Shown: positions 1-7,758 of the stretch, in pieces | Position numbering within the stretch: the first letter of the stretch is position 1 | Layout: the number at the start of each line of letters is the position of its first letter | Assembly (NCBI RefSeq): GCF_017876495.1 | Contig: NZ_JAGIOB010000001.1 | Span: 3,038,001-3,102,000 of the forward strand | Length of the DNA stretch: 64,000 nt | Origin: Microlunatus capsulatus | GTDB taxonomy: Bacteria; Actinomycetota; Actinomycetes; Propionibacteriales; Propionibacteriaceae | Direction of reading: 5' to 3' | Notes under the pieces: model-generated | Database searches by the model: none | Told to the model about the DNA's origin: nothing | The model's input: the letters and a program-made list of their open reading frames with translations, nothing else | Position numbers and translations under genes: made by a program

Positions 1-265
1 GGGCGTGCACCAGCAGGCCGGGGAGGTCGGGCTCGGTGCCGGGGACCCGCAGGACGACGTTGGCCCGCTCCGGGGCGTCGGGCCGGGCGAGCAGCAGGGG
101 TTCGAACCCCACCTGGCGCAGCTGGCCGACCACCCACCGCGCCAGCGGGGTCTCGCCCCGGCTCCGGCCGCGGCCCCAGTTGGTGGTGTCGAAGCCGAGC
201 ATCGTCCGCAGCAGCGCGACGACCTCCGGCCCGTCGGCGCCCGGGGGCGGTCCGGTCTCGGTCAC
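1..265 (-). CDS. M20/M28-type metallopeptidase, N-terminal part only
   Basis: The gene enters from the left edge and its GTG start lies at 265, so only about 88 N-terminal residues are visible. They contain a segment reading FDTTNWG, then GETPLARWVV and ERANVVLRVPG, and the piece ends in LLVHA just before where the zinc-binding HxD motif of M20/M25/M40 peptidases would lie. This N-terminal pattern is typical of actinobacterial M20 dipeptidase/deacylase-like hydrolases that cleave small amide substrates in the cytoplasm. A GAGG Shine-Dalgarno lies 7 nt upstream of the start. It is divergent from a peptide ABC importer and shares an upstream 11-mer with it, which suggests that it processes imported peptides. 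The zinc ligands are outside the window, so the family call rests on the N-terminus alone. Confidence 0.7.
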   Translation of the reverse strand, partial: MTETGPPPGADGPEVVALLRTMLGFDTTNWGRGRSRGETPLARWVVGQLRQVGFEPLLLARPDAPERANVVLRVPGTEPDLPGLLVHA

Positions 266-294
266 AGCAGCACCTCGTCGGGGTCGGGTGAAAC

Positions 295-305
295 AGATAC
301 GTAAC
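295..305 (-). promoter_or_regulatory. Shared motif GTTACGTATCT upstream of the M20 peptidase gene
   Basis: On the minus strand GTTACGTATCT lies about 30 nt before the peptidase start. The same 11-mer occurs in the same orientation relative to its gene at 454-464, before the divergent ABC operon. The TACGTA core is palindromic. It could be an operator or a promoter element; the identity of the regulator is not visible. Confidence 0.5.
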
Positions 306-453
306 AGAAGAACGCCCAGCATGGCCGACCTCGCGACGCGACGTCCAGGCGAGCACGGGTGTCGATGTGCCGATCATGCTTCCTTTCCTCGCCTCCGTGT
401 GCGAGGGTCGGACGCAGTTCCGGTGGGCGAGACCCGAGGCGTCGACGCTTTGA

Positions 454-464
454 GTTACGTATCT
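454..464 (+). promoter_or_regulatory. Shared motif GTTACGTATCT upstream of the peptide ABC operon
   Basis: Second copy of the 11-mer found at 295-305, here 64 nt upstream of the substrate-binding protein start. The two copies form an exact inverted pair in the 262-nt divergent promoter region, as expected for a common regulator or sigma factor acting on both transcripts. Confidence 0.5.
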
Positions 465-527
465 CCGCCGGATGTCGAGGCAGGTCGTGCGGTCCGCCGG
501 GCCGCACCCGCGACGCGAGGGGCGCAC

Positions 528-2366
528 ATGGTCGAACGGACAGCACCGGGACGCGGACGGCGGCGCGTGCTGCGACGCCTCGTGGGGGCGGGGGCGGCGC
601 TCGCGCTGGCCCTGCCGCTGGGGCTGTCGGTGGCCGCCCCGCCGACGGCGTCCGCCGCCGAGGGGGACCTCAAGGTGGCGCTCACCAGCGACATCGACAC
701 CCTCAACCCGTTCCTGGCCATCCTGGCCTCCAGCACGGGCATCCTGCGGTTCCAGTACGAGAGCCTCGTCCAGTACGGCAAGGACAACGAGGTCGTCCCC
801 GGGCTGGCCTCGGAGTGGGAGACCTCGCCGGACGGCAAGACCTGGACCTTCACCATCCCGGAGGACCGGAAGTGGTCCGACGGCGAGCCGCTGACCGCCG
901 AGGACGCCGTCTGGACCTTCGACGCGGTCAAGGGCCAGGAGGCCCTGCAGCAGGCGAACGGCGGGCTGGTGACCAACGTCGCCGAGGTCGCCGCGCCCGA
1001 CCCGCAGACGCTGGTCATGACGCTGAACTCCGCGCAGGCGGCCAACCCGGGCGCCGAGCTGCCGATCGTGCCCGAGCACGTCTGGGCCGACGTCGACGCC
1101 GCGACCTACGCCAACGACACCGACACCGTCGGCTCCGGCCCCTTCGTCATCACCTCCTACGCCCAGAGCCAGAGCGTCGAGCTGAAGGCCAACCCCAACT
1201 TCTGGCGGGGGGCGCCGTCGATCAGCGGGATCACCTACGTCAGCTACAAGAGCACCGACGCCGCGGTCCAGGCGCTCCGCACCAGCGAGGTCGACGTCGT
1301 CAGCGGCCTGACCCCGGCCCAGTTCCAGTCCCTGGACGGCCAGGACGGCATCACCACCAACTCCGGCGCGGGCCGTCGCTACCAGGCGATGGCCATCAAC
1401 CCCGGCGCCGTCGACGCCGAGGGCAAGCCCCTGGGCAACGGGAACCCGGCCCTGAAGGACAAGGTGCTCCGCGAGGCGATCATGACCGCCATCGACAACC
1501 AGACGCTGCTCGACCGGGTGCTGCAGGGCCTCGGCAAGCCGGGCCAGACCGAGGTGCCGAGCGTCTACCCGGCCTACTTCGGCTTCGCCCCCGGCGCCAC
1601 CCCGCGCACCTTCGACCCGGCGAAGGCCAACCAGATGCTCGACGACGCCGGCTACACCAAGGGTGCCGACGGGATGCGCACCGACAAGTCCGGCAAGCCG
1701 CTGGAGCTGCGGCTGATGGGCCGCAACTCCGACCCGACGCACCAGCAGCTGGCCGAGTTCATCCAGCCCTGGCTGCGCGACATCGGCATCGCCGTCGAGG
1801 TCTCGATGGTCACCCCCAACCAGGTGAACGACGACTCGACGCTGGGCAAGTACGACCTCTACTTCACCGGCTGGGGCATCGGCCCCGACCCCGACTTCCA
1901 GCTGTCGATCAACCGCTGCGACAGCCGGCCGAACGCCGACGGCTCGGGCTCGACGAGCGAGTCGAACTGGTGCGACCCGGCCTTCGACGAGCTGTACGAC
2001 GCCCAGCACGCCGAGCTGGACCCGACGAAGCGGGCCGAGCTGGTCAAGCAGGCGTTCACGATGATCCACGAGGCCGCGGTCAACGACGTCCTCTACTACG
2101 CCGACAGCCTCGAGGCCTACCGCAGCGACAAGTTCACGAACTTCACCCAGCAGCCCCAGGAGGGCGGCGTCATCACCGGCCAGAACGGCTACTGGGGCTT
2201 CTACGACGCCACGCCGGTCGGCGCGGGCGACGCGGTCAGCGGGAACCCCGCCGGCGGGACCCCCGGCTGGGTGCTCCCCGTCGGGATCGCCGTCGTCGTG
2301 GTGGCCGCGGTGGGCGTCGTGCTGGGCCTGCGCCGCCGGTCCACCTCCGCCGCCGACCGTGAGTGA
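528..2366 (+). CDS. Peptide ABC transporter substrate-binding protein with C-terminal membrane anchor
   Basis: A 612-residue family-5 extracellular solute-binding protein (DppA/OppA class). The ATG at 528 is preceded by GAGGGG and opens a signal peptide with an arginine-rich start (GRRRVLRRLVG), a hydrophobic core and an AxA cleavage site near residue 43. The body has the family hallmark DIDTLNPF and the PDGKTWTFTIP region. Unusually there is no lipobox cysteine; the protein instead ends in one transmembrane helix (about residues 580-600) followed by LRRRS, so it appears to be held to the outer face of the membrane by its C-terminus. The reading frame stays open further upstream, but that part has no signal features. 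It is the first gene of an operon with two permeases, a fused ATPase, an LD-carboxypeptidase and a SIS protein. Likely ligand: di- or oligopeptides, perhaps murein peptides (inferred). Confidence 0.9.
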   Translation: MVERTAPGRGRRRVLRRLVGAGAALALALPLGLSVAAPPTASAAEGDLKVALTSDIDTLNPFLAILASSTGILRFQYESLVQYGKDNEVVPGLASEWETSPDGKTWTFTIPEDRKWSDGEPLTAEDAVWTFDAVKGQEALQQANGGLVTNVAEVAAPDPQTLVMTLNSAQAANPGAELPIVPEHVWADVDAATYANDTDTVGSGPFVITSYAQSQSVELKANPNFWRGAPSISGITYVSYKSTDAAVQALRTSEVDVVSGLTPAQFQSLDGQDGITTNSGAGRRYQAMAINPGAVDAEGKPLGNGNPALKDKVLREAIMTAIDNQTLLDRVLQGLGKPGQTEVPSVYPAYFGFAPGATPRTFDPAKANQMLDDAGYTKGADGMRTDKSGKPLELRLMGRNSDPTHQQLAEFIQPWLRDIGIAVEVSMVTPNQVNDDSTLGKYDLYFTGWGIGPDPDFQLSINRCDSRPNADGSGSTSESNWCDPAFDELYDAQHAELDPTKRAELVKQAFTMIHEAAVNDVLYYADSLEAYRSDKFTNFTQQPQEGGVITGQNGYWGFYDATPVGAGDAVSGNPAGGTPGWVLPVGIAVVVVAAVGVVLGLRRRSTSAADRE

Positions 2367-2369
2367 GTC

Positions 2370-3401
2370 GTGACGCTGCTGGGCGCTGACGAGGCGCTCG
2401 TCGCCGAGCAGGAGGTGCCGGCCGGCTCGACGCTGGGCCGCTACCTCCTGCTCAAGGCGGGCGGCGCGCTGGTCAGCCTGGCCATGGTCGTCGTCCTGGG
2501 CTTCTTCTCCTTCCGGATCCTGCCGGGCTCCGACCCCGCCATCAACCTCACCCGCGGCCGCCGGGTGAGTGCGGAGGAGGTCGATCGGCTGCGCGTGCAG
2601 TTCGGCCTCGACCAGCCGCTGCCGGTGCAGTTCCTGCGCTACGTCCGGGACCTGTTCACCGGCGACCTCGGCTACTCCTACGTCTACAACCAGCCGGTCT
2701 CGGGGCTGATCCTCGACCGGCTGGGGCCGACGCTGCTGCTCACCGGCACCGCCGCGGTGATCTCGATCGTCCTCGGGCTGTGGCTGGGCCAGCGCGCCGC
2801 GTGGAAGCGGGGCAGCTGGTTCGACAAGGTGCAGACCGGGCTGGCCCTGACCTTCTGGTCGGTGCCCACCTTCTGGCTGGGGCTGCTGCTGCTCCTGCTG
2901 TTCGCCGGCGGGCTGCGGCTCTTCCCGGCCGGCGGGATGATGTCGCCCGGCACCGACGCGACCGGGATCGCGCTGGTCCTCGACGTCGCCTGGCACATGG
3001 TGCTGCCGGTGCTCACCATCGTCGCCGTGGTCTACGCGCAGTACCTCATGGTGATGCGCGCCTCGGTGCTGGAGGAGATGACGTCGGACTACCTGACCAC
3101 CGCCCGGGCGAAGGGGCTGACCGAGGACAGGGTGCGCACCCGGCACGCGGTGCCCAACGCCCTGCTGCCCACCGTGACGCTGGTCTTCCTCACCCTCGGC
3201 GGGCTGGTGGGCGGGGCCGTCACGGTGGAGACCGTGTTCTCCTGGCCGGGTCTGGGCTACCTGACCTTCCAGGGCCTGAGCGCCCCCGACCTGCCGCTGC
3301 TGCAGGGCACCTTCGTCGTCTTCTCCTCGATCGTCATCGTCATGAACTTCGTGGCCGACCTCGTCTACCGGGTCCTCGACCCGCGGCTGAAGGCCGCGTG
3401 A
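2370..3401 (+). CDS. Peptide ABC transporter permease, DppB type
   Basis: A 343-residue inner-membrane permease of the DppB/OppB family. Six hydrophobic segments are visible. The N-terminal region contains the characteristic DPAINL and RLRVQFGLDQPLPVQFLRY segment, and the cytoplasmic EAA-type loop is the region reading LTTARAKGLTEDRVRTRHAVPNALLP. The GTG start lies 3 nt after the stop of the binding-protein gene, and the 3' end overlaps the next permease by 4 nt (GTGA), so translation is probably coupled. It forms the membrane channel together with the following DppC-type subunit. Confidence 0.93.
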   Translation: MTLLGADEALVAEQEVPAGSTLGRYLLLKAGGALVSLAMVVVLGFFSFRILPGSDPAINLTRGRRVSAEEVDRLRVQFGLDQPLPVQFLRYVRDLFTGDLGYSYVYNQPVSGLILDRLGPTLLLTGTAAVISIVLGLWLGQRAAWKRGSWFDKVQTGLALTFWSVPTFWLGLLLLLLFAGGLRLFPAGGMMSPGTDATGIALVLDVAWHMVLPVLTIVAVVYAQYLMVMRASVLEEMTSDYLTTARAKGLTEDRVRTRHAVPNALLPTVTLVFLTLGGLVGGAVTVETVFSWPGLGYLTFQGLSAPDLPLLQGTFVVFSSIVIVMNFVADLVYRVLDPRLKAA

Positions 3402-4303
3402 GCGCCCCGACCACGGCGCGCGCCGGGAGCGCGGCCGCCGCCCGCCGGCGGGCCCAGGCCGCCGGCGTCGTCCGGGAGTTCGGGGCCAACCGCTCCGGCG
3501 TCGTCGGGCTCGCCCTGCTGCTCGCCGTCCTCGTGCTGGCCCTGCTCACCCCGGTGCTGATCCCGCTCGAGACCCTCGACGTCACCCGGCTGACCGCGGC
3601 CCAGAACGAGCCGCCCTCGGGCGCGCACTGGCTGGGCACCGACCCGGCCGGCCGCGACGTCGTCGCCCTGCTGCTGTGGGGCTCCCGGATCTCGCTGCTG
3701 GTCGGCTTCGCCGCCACCGCCGTCTCGATGGTGATCGGCACCGTCGTCGGCATGGCCGCCGGGCACTTCAGCGGCTGGACCCAGGCCGTCATCATGCGGG
3801 TGATCGACTTCTTCCTCGTCATCCCCGGCCTGGTGCTGGCGATCGTGCTGTCCTCGGTGCTGAGCCGGGGCGTCTGGACGATCATCATCGCCATCGGCGT
3901 CACCAGCTGGGCGGCCACCGCGCGCATCGTCCGCTCGCAGACGCTGAGCATCGAGGCCCGCGACTACATCGAGCGCTCCCGCGCCCTGGGGGCGGGTGAC
4001 GCGCACATCCTCGGCCGGCACGTGCTGCCGGCCGTGCTGCCGCTGGTGCTGGCCAACACGACCCTGACGGTGGGCTCGGCGGTCATCGCGGAGTCGACGC
4101 TGTCCTTCCTCGGCCTGGGCGACCCGACGACGATCTCGTGGGGCTCGATGCTCAAGACCGCCCTCGACACCGGCGCCGCGACGGCCGGGTTCTGGTGGTT
4201 CGTGCTGCCGCCCGGCCTCGCCATCGTCGTCGTCGTGCTGTCCTTCACCCTCGTCGGCCGGGCCCTCGAGGCCGTGGTCAACCCGACCCTGCGAGGCCGC
4301 TGA
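3398..4303 (+). CDS. Peptide ABC transporter permease, DppC type
   Basis: A 301-residue second permease subunit (DppC/OppC family). The motif HWLGTDPAGRDV near residue 70 is diagnostic, and the EAA loop reads EARDYIERSRALGAGDAHILGRHVLP, split here only by wording. Six membrane helices are expected. The GTG start at 3398 overlaps the stop of the DppB-type gene, and the TGA shares one base with the ATG of the fused ATPase (TGATG). A longer frame upstream is only an overlap with dppB and was not used. Confidence 0.93.
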   Translation: MSAPTTARAGSAAAARRRAQAAGVVREFGANRSGVVGLALLLAVLVLALLTPVLIPLETLDVTRLTAAQNEPPSGAHWLGTDPAGRDVVALLLWGSRISLLVGFAATAVSMVIGTVVGMAAGHFSGWTQAVIMRVIDFFLVIPGLVLAIVLSSVLSRGVWTIIIAIGVTSWAATARIVRSQTLSIEARDYIERSRALGAGDAHILGRHVLPAVLPLVLANTTLTVGSAVIAESTLSFLGLGDPTTISWGSMLKTALDTGAATAGFWWFVLPPGLAIVVVVLSFTLVGRALEAVVNPTLRGR

Positions 4304-6096
4304 TGCCCCCCACCGCCCCGCCCCCCGAGCCCGGCCCCCCGGGCCCCGAGCCTGTCGAAGGGCCCCCCGCGCTCGCCTGGCGCGACGTCCGGATCTCCTA
4401 CGCCCCGCGCCAGGGCGAGAGCGAGCCGGTCGTGGCCGTCGACGGGGTCAGCCTCGTGGTGCCCCGCGGCGGGACGGTCGGCATCGCCGGCGAGTCCGGC
4501 TGCGGGAAGTCGACGCTGGCCCTCTCGGCCCTGCGCCTGCTGCCGCGCTCGGCGCGACTCGAGGGCGTCGTCGAGCTGGCCGGCGAGGACCTCGTCACCA
4601 TGCGCTGGGGCCGGCTGCGCGCCGTCCGCTGGACCGAGGCCGCCATCGTCTTCCAGGGCGCGATGCACTCGCTGAACCCGGTGCGTCCCGTCGGGAAGCA
4701 AATCGCCGAGGCGCTGGAGCTGCACCGCACCCCGGGCGCCGGTGACGACGCGGCCCGCGCCGCGCGGGTCCGCGAGCTGCTGGAGCTGGTGGACCTGCCT
4801 TCCGGGCGGGCGGCCTCCTACCCGCACGAGCTCTCGGGCGGGCAGAAGCAGCGGGTGATGATCGCCATGGCCCTGGCCTGCGACCCCGACGTCATCGTCG
4901 CCGACGAGCCGACCACCGCCCTCGACGTCGTGGTGCAGGCGCAGGTGCTCGACGTGCTGCGCGGGCTGGTCCGCGACCGCGGCCTGACCCTGGTGATGAT
5001 CAGCCACGACCTCGCCGTCCTGGCCGCGGTCTGCGAGCGGATCGTCGTCATGCGGCACGGCAAGGTCGTCGAGGAGGGCCCCGCGCACCAGGTCGTCACC
5101 GCCCCGCGGCACGAGCACACGCGCGAGCTCGCCGCCGCCTTCCCCGTGATCGGCGACCTCGCCTCGCGGCTGCAGGTCGGCCGGGCGCCGGGGGGCGGGC
5201 GCGTGCGGGCCGAGCCGCGCGCGACGGGCCCTTCGACAGGCTCAGGGAGCGGGGGCCCGACAGGCTCAGGGAGCGGGGACCCGACCGGCTCAGGGCGCGA
5301 GGGGGCCCCAGGCTCGGGGAGCGGGGGGCCGCTGCTGGAGGTGGACGACCTCGTCGTCGACTTCCGCTCGCGGGGCAGCCGGGTGAGGGCCGTCGACCAC
5401 GTCTCCATGAGCTGCGGGGCGGGGGAGATCGTCGCCCTGGTGGGGCAGTCGGGCTCGGGCAAGACGACGCTGGCCCGGACCATCCTGGGCCTGCAGCCGG
5501 CGTCGGGCGGCGAGGTCCGCTACGCCGGGTCTCCGCTGCCGCGCGACCGGGCCGGGCTCAAGGCCTACCGCCGCCAGGTCCAGTTCGTGCTGCAGGACCC
5601 GAGCGCGTCGCTCAACCCCAAGCACAGCGTGCACGAGGCCGTCGCCGAGGGCATCCGCATCCACCGGCTGCCGGGCGACGAGGAGCAGCGGGTCCGCGCC
5701 GCGCTCACCCAGGCCGAGCTCACCCCGCCCGAGCGCTATCTCCGGGCCATCCCGCAGGAGCTCTCCGGCGGCCAGCGGCAGCGGGTCGTCATCGCCGGCG
5801 CCCTGGCCCTGGAGCCCGGCTTCCTCGTCGCGGACGAGCCCGTCGCCAGCCTGGACGCCTCGGTCCGCGGAGAGATCCTCGCCCTGCTGCTGCGGCTGAA
5901 GGAGGACCTCGGCCTCGGCGCCCTGGTGATCACCCACGACCTGGGGCTGGCCTGGAACATCGCCGACCGCGTGCTGGTCATGCACCGCGGCCGGATCGTC
6001 GAGAGCGGCCCGGTCGAGCAGGTGCTGCTGGACCCCCAGCACGAGTACACCCGCAGCCTGCTGGCCGTCGTGCCCTCCGAGCTGGGCCGCCGATGA
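4303..6096 (+). CDS. Fused double ABC ATPase of peptide importer (DppD-DppF fusion)
   Basis: A 597-residue protein with two complete ABC cassettes. Cassette 1 has Walker A GESGCGKST at 63-71, signature LSGGQ at 177-181 and Walker B ending in DEP at 201-203. Cassette 2 has GQSGSGKTT at 381-389, LSGGQ at 487-491 and DEP at 511-513. Both carry the oligopeptide-type C-terminal tail (HEHTREL, HEYTRSLL). The cassettes are joined by a Gly/Ser/Pro linker at about 295-343 encoded by four degenerate copies of the dispersed GACAGGCTCAGGGAGCG repeat, and residues 16-20 (EPVEG) come from the same element in the opposite orientation. It powers the permease pair encoded just upstream. Fused DppDF proteins are common in actinobacteria; the repeat-derived linker is the odd part. 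Confidence 0.93.
   Translation: MPPTAPPPEPGPPGPEPVEGPPALAWRDVRISYAPRQGESEPVVAVDGVSLVVPRGGTVGIAGESGCGKSTLALSALRLLPRSARLEGVVELAGEDLVTMRWGRLRAVRWTEAAIVFQGAMHSLNPVRPVGKQIAEALELHRTPGAGDDAARAARVRELLELVDLPSGRAASYPHELSGGQKQRVMIAMALACDPDVIVADEPTTALDVVVQAQVLDVLRGLVRDRGLTLVMISHDLAVLAAVCERIVVMRHGKVVEEGPAHQVVTAPRHEHTRELAAAFPVIGDLASRLQVGRAPGGGRVRAEPRATGPSTGSGSGGPTGSGSGDPTGSGREGAPGSGSGGPLLEVDDLVVDFRSRGSRVRAVDHVSMSCGAGEIVALVGQSGSGKTTLARTILGLQPASGGEVRYAGSPLPRDRAGLKAYRRQVQFVLQDPSASLNPKHSVHEAVAEGIRIHRLPGDEEQRVRAALTQAELTPPERYLRAIPQELSGGQRQRVVIAGALALEPGFLVADEPVASLDASVRGEILALLLRLKEDLGLGALVITHDLGLAWNIADRVLVMHRGRIVESGPVEQVLLDPQHEYTRSLLAVVPSELGRR
4348..4362 (+). repeat. Dispersed repeat copy inside the ATPase N-terminus
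   Basis: GAGCCTGTCGAAGGG, the core of the element seen between genes at 20.1-20.3 and 42.8 kb, lies in frame in the first 60 nt of the fused ATPase gene and encodes EPVEG. Confidence 0.7.
5227..5331 (+). repeat. Four degenerate tandem copies of the dispersed repeat encoding the ATPase linker
   Basis: The segment repeats a 24-27 nt unit with core GACAGGCTCAGGGAGCGGGG, the reverse orientation of the GAGCCTGTC element. The copies diverge progressively (GACAGGCTC, GACAGGCTC, GACCGGCTC, CCAGGCTCG). All stay in frame and encode a flexible linker rich in TGSGSG and GP between the two ABC cassettes. Confidence 0.75.
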
Positions 6097-7037
6097 GCGC
6101 GGACGGACTGGGGCCGCTGGCCCCGGGCGACCGGGTGGCCCTGGTCTCCCCGGCCGGGCCCACTCCCCCCGAGCAGCGCGCCCGCGCCGAGGCGCTGCTG
6201 CGCTCCTGGGGTCTGGAGCCGGTCAGCTACCCCGGCACCACGGGCGCCCACCCGCGGGCGAGCTACCTCGCCGCCGACGACGCCGTCCGGGCGGGCGACC
6301 TCGAGGACGCCTGGTGCGACGACGCCGTGGCCGGGGTCTTCGCCCTGCGCGGCGGGTACGGCAGCGTCCGGGTGCTCGACCTGCTGGACGTCGACCGGAT
6401 GCGCGCCGCCCGACCCAAGCCGCTGTACGGCAGCTCGGACGTGACGGCGCTGCACGAGTGGCTCCGCGAGGAGCTCGGCGTCGGCAGCTGGTTCACCCCG
6501 ATGGTCGGCTCGGGCTCCCTGCTCGACGACGCGGAGGCGACGGCGTCGCTCCGGGTCGCGGTGCTCGAGGGGCTGGAGGGCCGCCGCTGGTCGGCGCGGG
6601 CCGCGTCGGTGCTGGTGCCCGGCACCGCGACCGGGACGCTGGTCGGCGGCAACGTGTCCCTGCTGGCCATGACGCTCGGCGCCCGACGCCGGCGCCCCCT
6701 CGACAACAGGGGCACCCTCGCGCTGCTGGAGGACGTGCACGAGGAGACCTACCGGCTGGACGGCTACCTCACCAGCCTGCTGCGGGCGGGCTGGTTCGAC
6801 GGCGTCGTCGGGATCGCGCTGGGCGGCTGGGAGGACTGCAGCCCGCTGGCCGAGGTCGAGGCGCTCTGCCGGGAGCTGCTCGGCCCGCTCGGCGTGCCGG
6901 TGGTCTCCGAGCTGGGCTTCGGCCACGGCCCGGCCGCGCACAGCCTCCCGCTGGGCCGGCCGGGGACGCTGGTGGCGGAACCGGGGCGGCCGCCGGAGCT
7001 GGTGATGGCGCCCGTGACCGCGGCCGAGGCCAGATGA
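6093..7037 (+). CDS. LD-carboxypeptidase (peptidase family S66, LdcA/MccF type)
   Basis: A 314-residue serine peptidase of family S66, which removes the terminal D-amino acid from murein tetrapeptides in the cytoplasm (LdcA) or hydrolyses peptide-nucleotide antibiotics (MccF branch). The N-terminal domain has ALRGGYGSVRVLDLLD near 84-99 and the nucleophile motif GSSD with Ser115. The C-terminal domain has LLEDVHEETYRLD (acidic catalytic residue) and FGHGPAAHSLPLG (catalytic histidine). The catalytic triad is therefore complete. The ATG overlaps the ATPase stop by 4 nt and the stop overlaps the next gene by 4 nt, so it belongs to the peptide-import operon, which argues for a cell-wall peptide recycling role. 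Confidence 0.9.
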   Translation: MSADGLGPLAPGDRVALVSPAGPTPPEQRARAEALLRSWGLEPVSYPGTTGAHPRASYLAADDAVRAGDLEDAWCDDAVAGVFALRGGYGSVRVLDLLDVDRMRAARPKPLYGSSDVTALHEWLREELGVGSWFTPMVGSGSLLDDAEATASLRVAVLEGLEGRRWSARAASVLVPGTATGTLVGGNVSLLAMTLGARRRRPLDNRGTLALLEDVHEETYRLDGYLTSLLRAGWFDGVVGIALGGWEDCSPLAEVEALCRELLGPLGVPVVSELGFGHGPAAHSLPLGRPGTLVAEPGRPPELVMAPVTAAEAR

Positions 7038-7660
7038 GCGAGCTGACCCGGCCCCGGGCGTCGACGCTGCTCAAGCAGCGGCTGCTGGAGGCGCACCGCG
7101 CCGAGCTGGAGGCCGGGCTGGCCTGGGCGGCGTCCGACCCCACCCTGGAGGCGGCGGCCGCGCTGGTCACCGGGTCGCGGCGGCGGTTCGTCATCGGGGC
7201 GGCGACGTCGTTCACCTACGCCTCGCTGCTGGCCGCCAAGCTGAGCGCCGCGCTGGCCAAGGTGACGCTGGTGGACGGCACCATCGTCCGGCCGCTGGAC
7301 CTGCTCTCCGACGTCCGGGACAGCGACGTGATGATCGCCGTCTCGTTCAGCCCCTACCGGCGCTACACCGTCGAGGCGGCGGTGCCGTTCGTCCGGGCGG
7401 GCGGGTCACTGGTCGTCATCACCGACGCACCCGACGCCCCGCTGGTCGCGCACGCGACGGAGGCCGTCGTCGTCGACGCCCGGGTGGACCGCTCCGACGG
7501 CGCCGGCCGGCTGCACCCGGAGTCCCCGCTGGCCCCGCCGGTGGTCGTCGCCATGGTCATCGACGTGCTGACGGCGCTGTCCAGCGCCAGCGCCAAGGGC
7601 GCCCAGCGCCGCCTCGCCGACCGCGAGCGGCTGGCGCAGGAGCTGCACCTCTACCTCTGA
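7034..7660 (+). CDS. SIS-domain protein, MurR/RpiR-like without the DNA-binding domain
   Basis: A 208-residue protein consisting essentially of one sugar isomerase (SIS) fold. Visible elements are the phosphosugar-binding loop region FVIGAATSFTYASLLAAKL, the SDVMIAVSFSPYRRYTVEA strand-loop and GGSLVVITDAPDAPL. In MurR/RpiR regulators this domain follows an N-terminal HTH of about 75 residues; here only about 45 helical residues precede it, with no recognisable HTH. It may therefore be a stand-alone phosphosugar sensor or isomerase. The start overlaps the LD-carboxypeptidase stop (ATGA), so it is the last gene of the operon. Link to MurNAc-6-phosphate is inferred from context. Confidence 0.8.
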   Translation: MSELTRPRASTLLKQRLLEAHRAELEAGLAWAASDPTLEAAAALVTGSRRRFVIGAATSFTYASLLAAKLSAALAKVTLVDGTIVRPLDLLSDVRDSDVMIAVSFSPYRRYTVEAAVPFVRAGGSLVVITDAPDAPLVAHATEAVVVDARVDRSDGAGRLHPESPLAPPVVVAMVIDVLTALSSASAKGAQRRLADRERLAQELHLYL

Positions 7661-7684
7661 GCCCTGCCGCGTCCCCCGCCGGGC

Positions 7685-7740
7685 GCCGAGTTGTCAGACA
7701 CCAGATCGGCTCTGGCCGACACTCGTTCTGACAACTCGGC
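7685..7740. terminator. Long inverted repeat between convergent genes
   Basis: Arms of 14 nt (7685-7698 and 7727-7740, GCCGAGTTGTCAGA and its complement) are perfect. The loop contains a second small hairpin, CCAGA/TCTGG at 7701-7715. There is no T tract. It lies between the convergent SIS and glyA genes and probably acts as a bidirectional terminator. Confidence 0.65.
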
Positions 7741-7758
7741 CCGAGCGGGACCGACGGC

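Noticed and set aside
36-527. Long N-terminal extension of the binding-protein reading frame back to position 36
   Set aside because: It crosses the divergent peptidase start and the promoter region, and the signal peptide begins at 528 with a good ribosome site.
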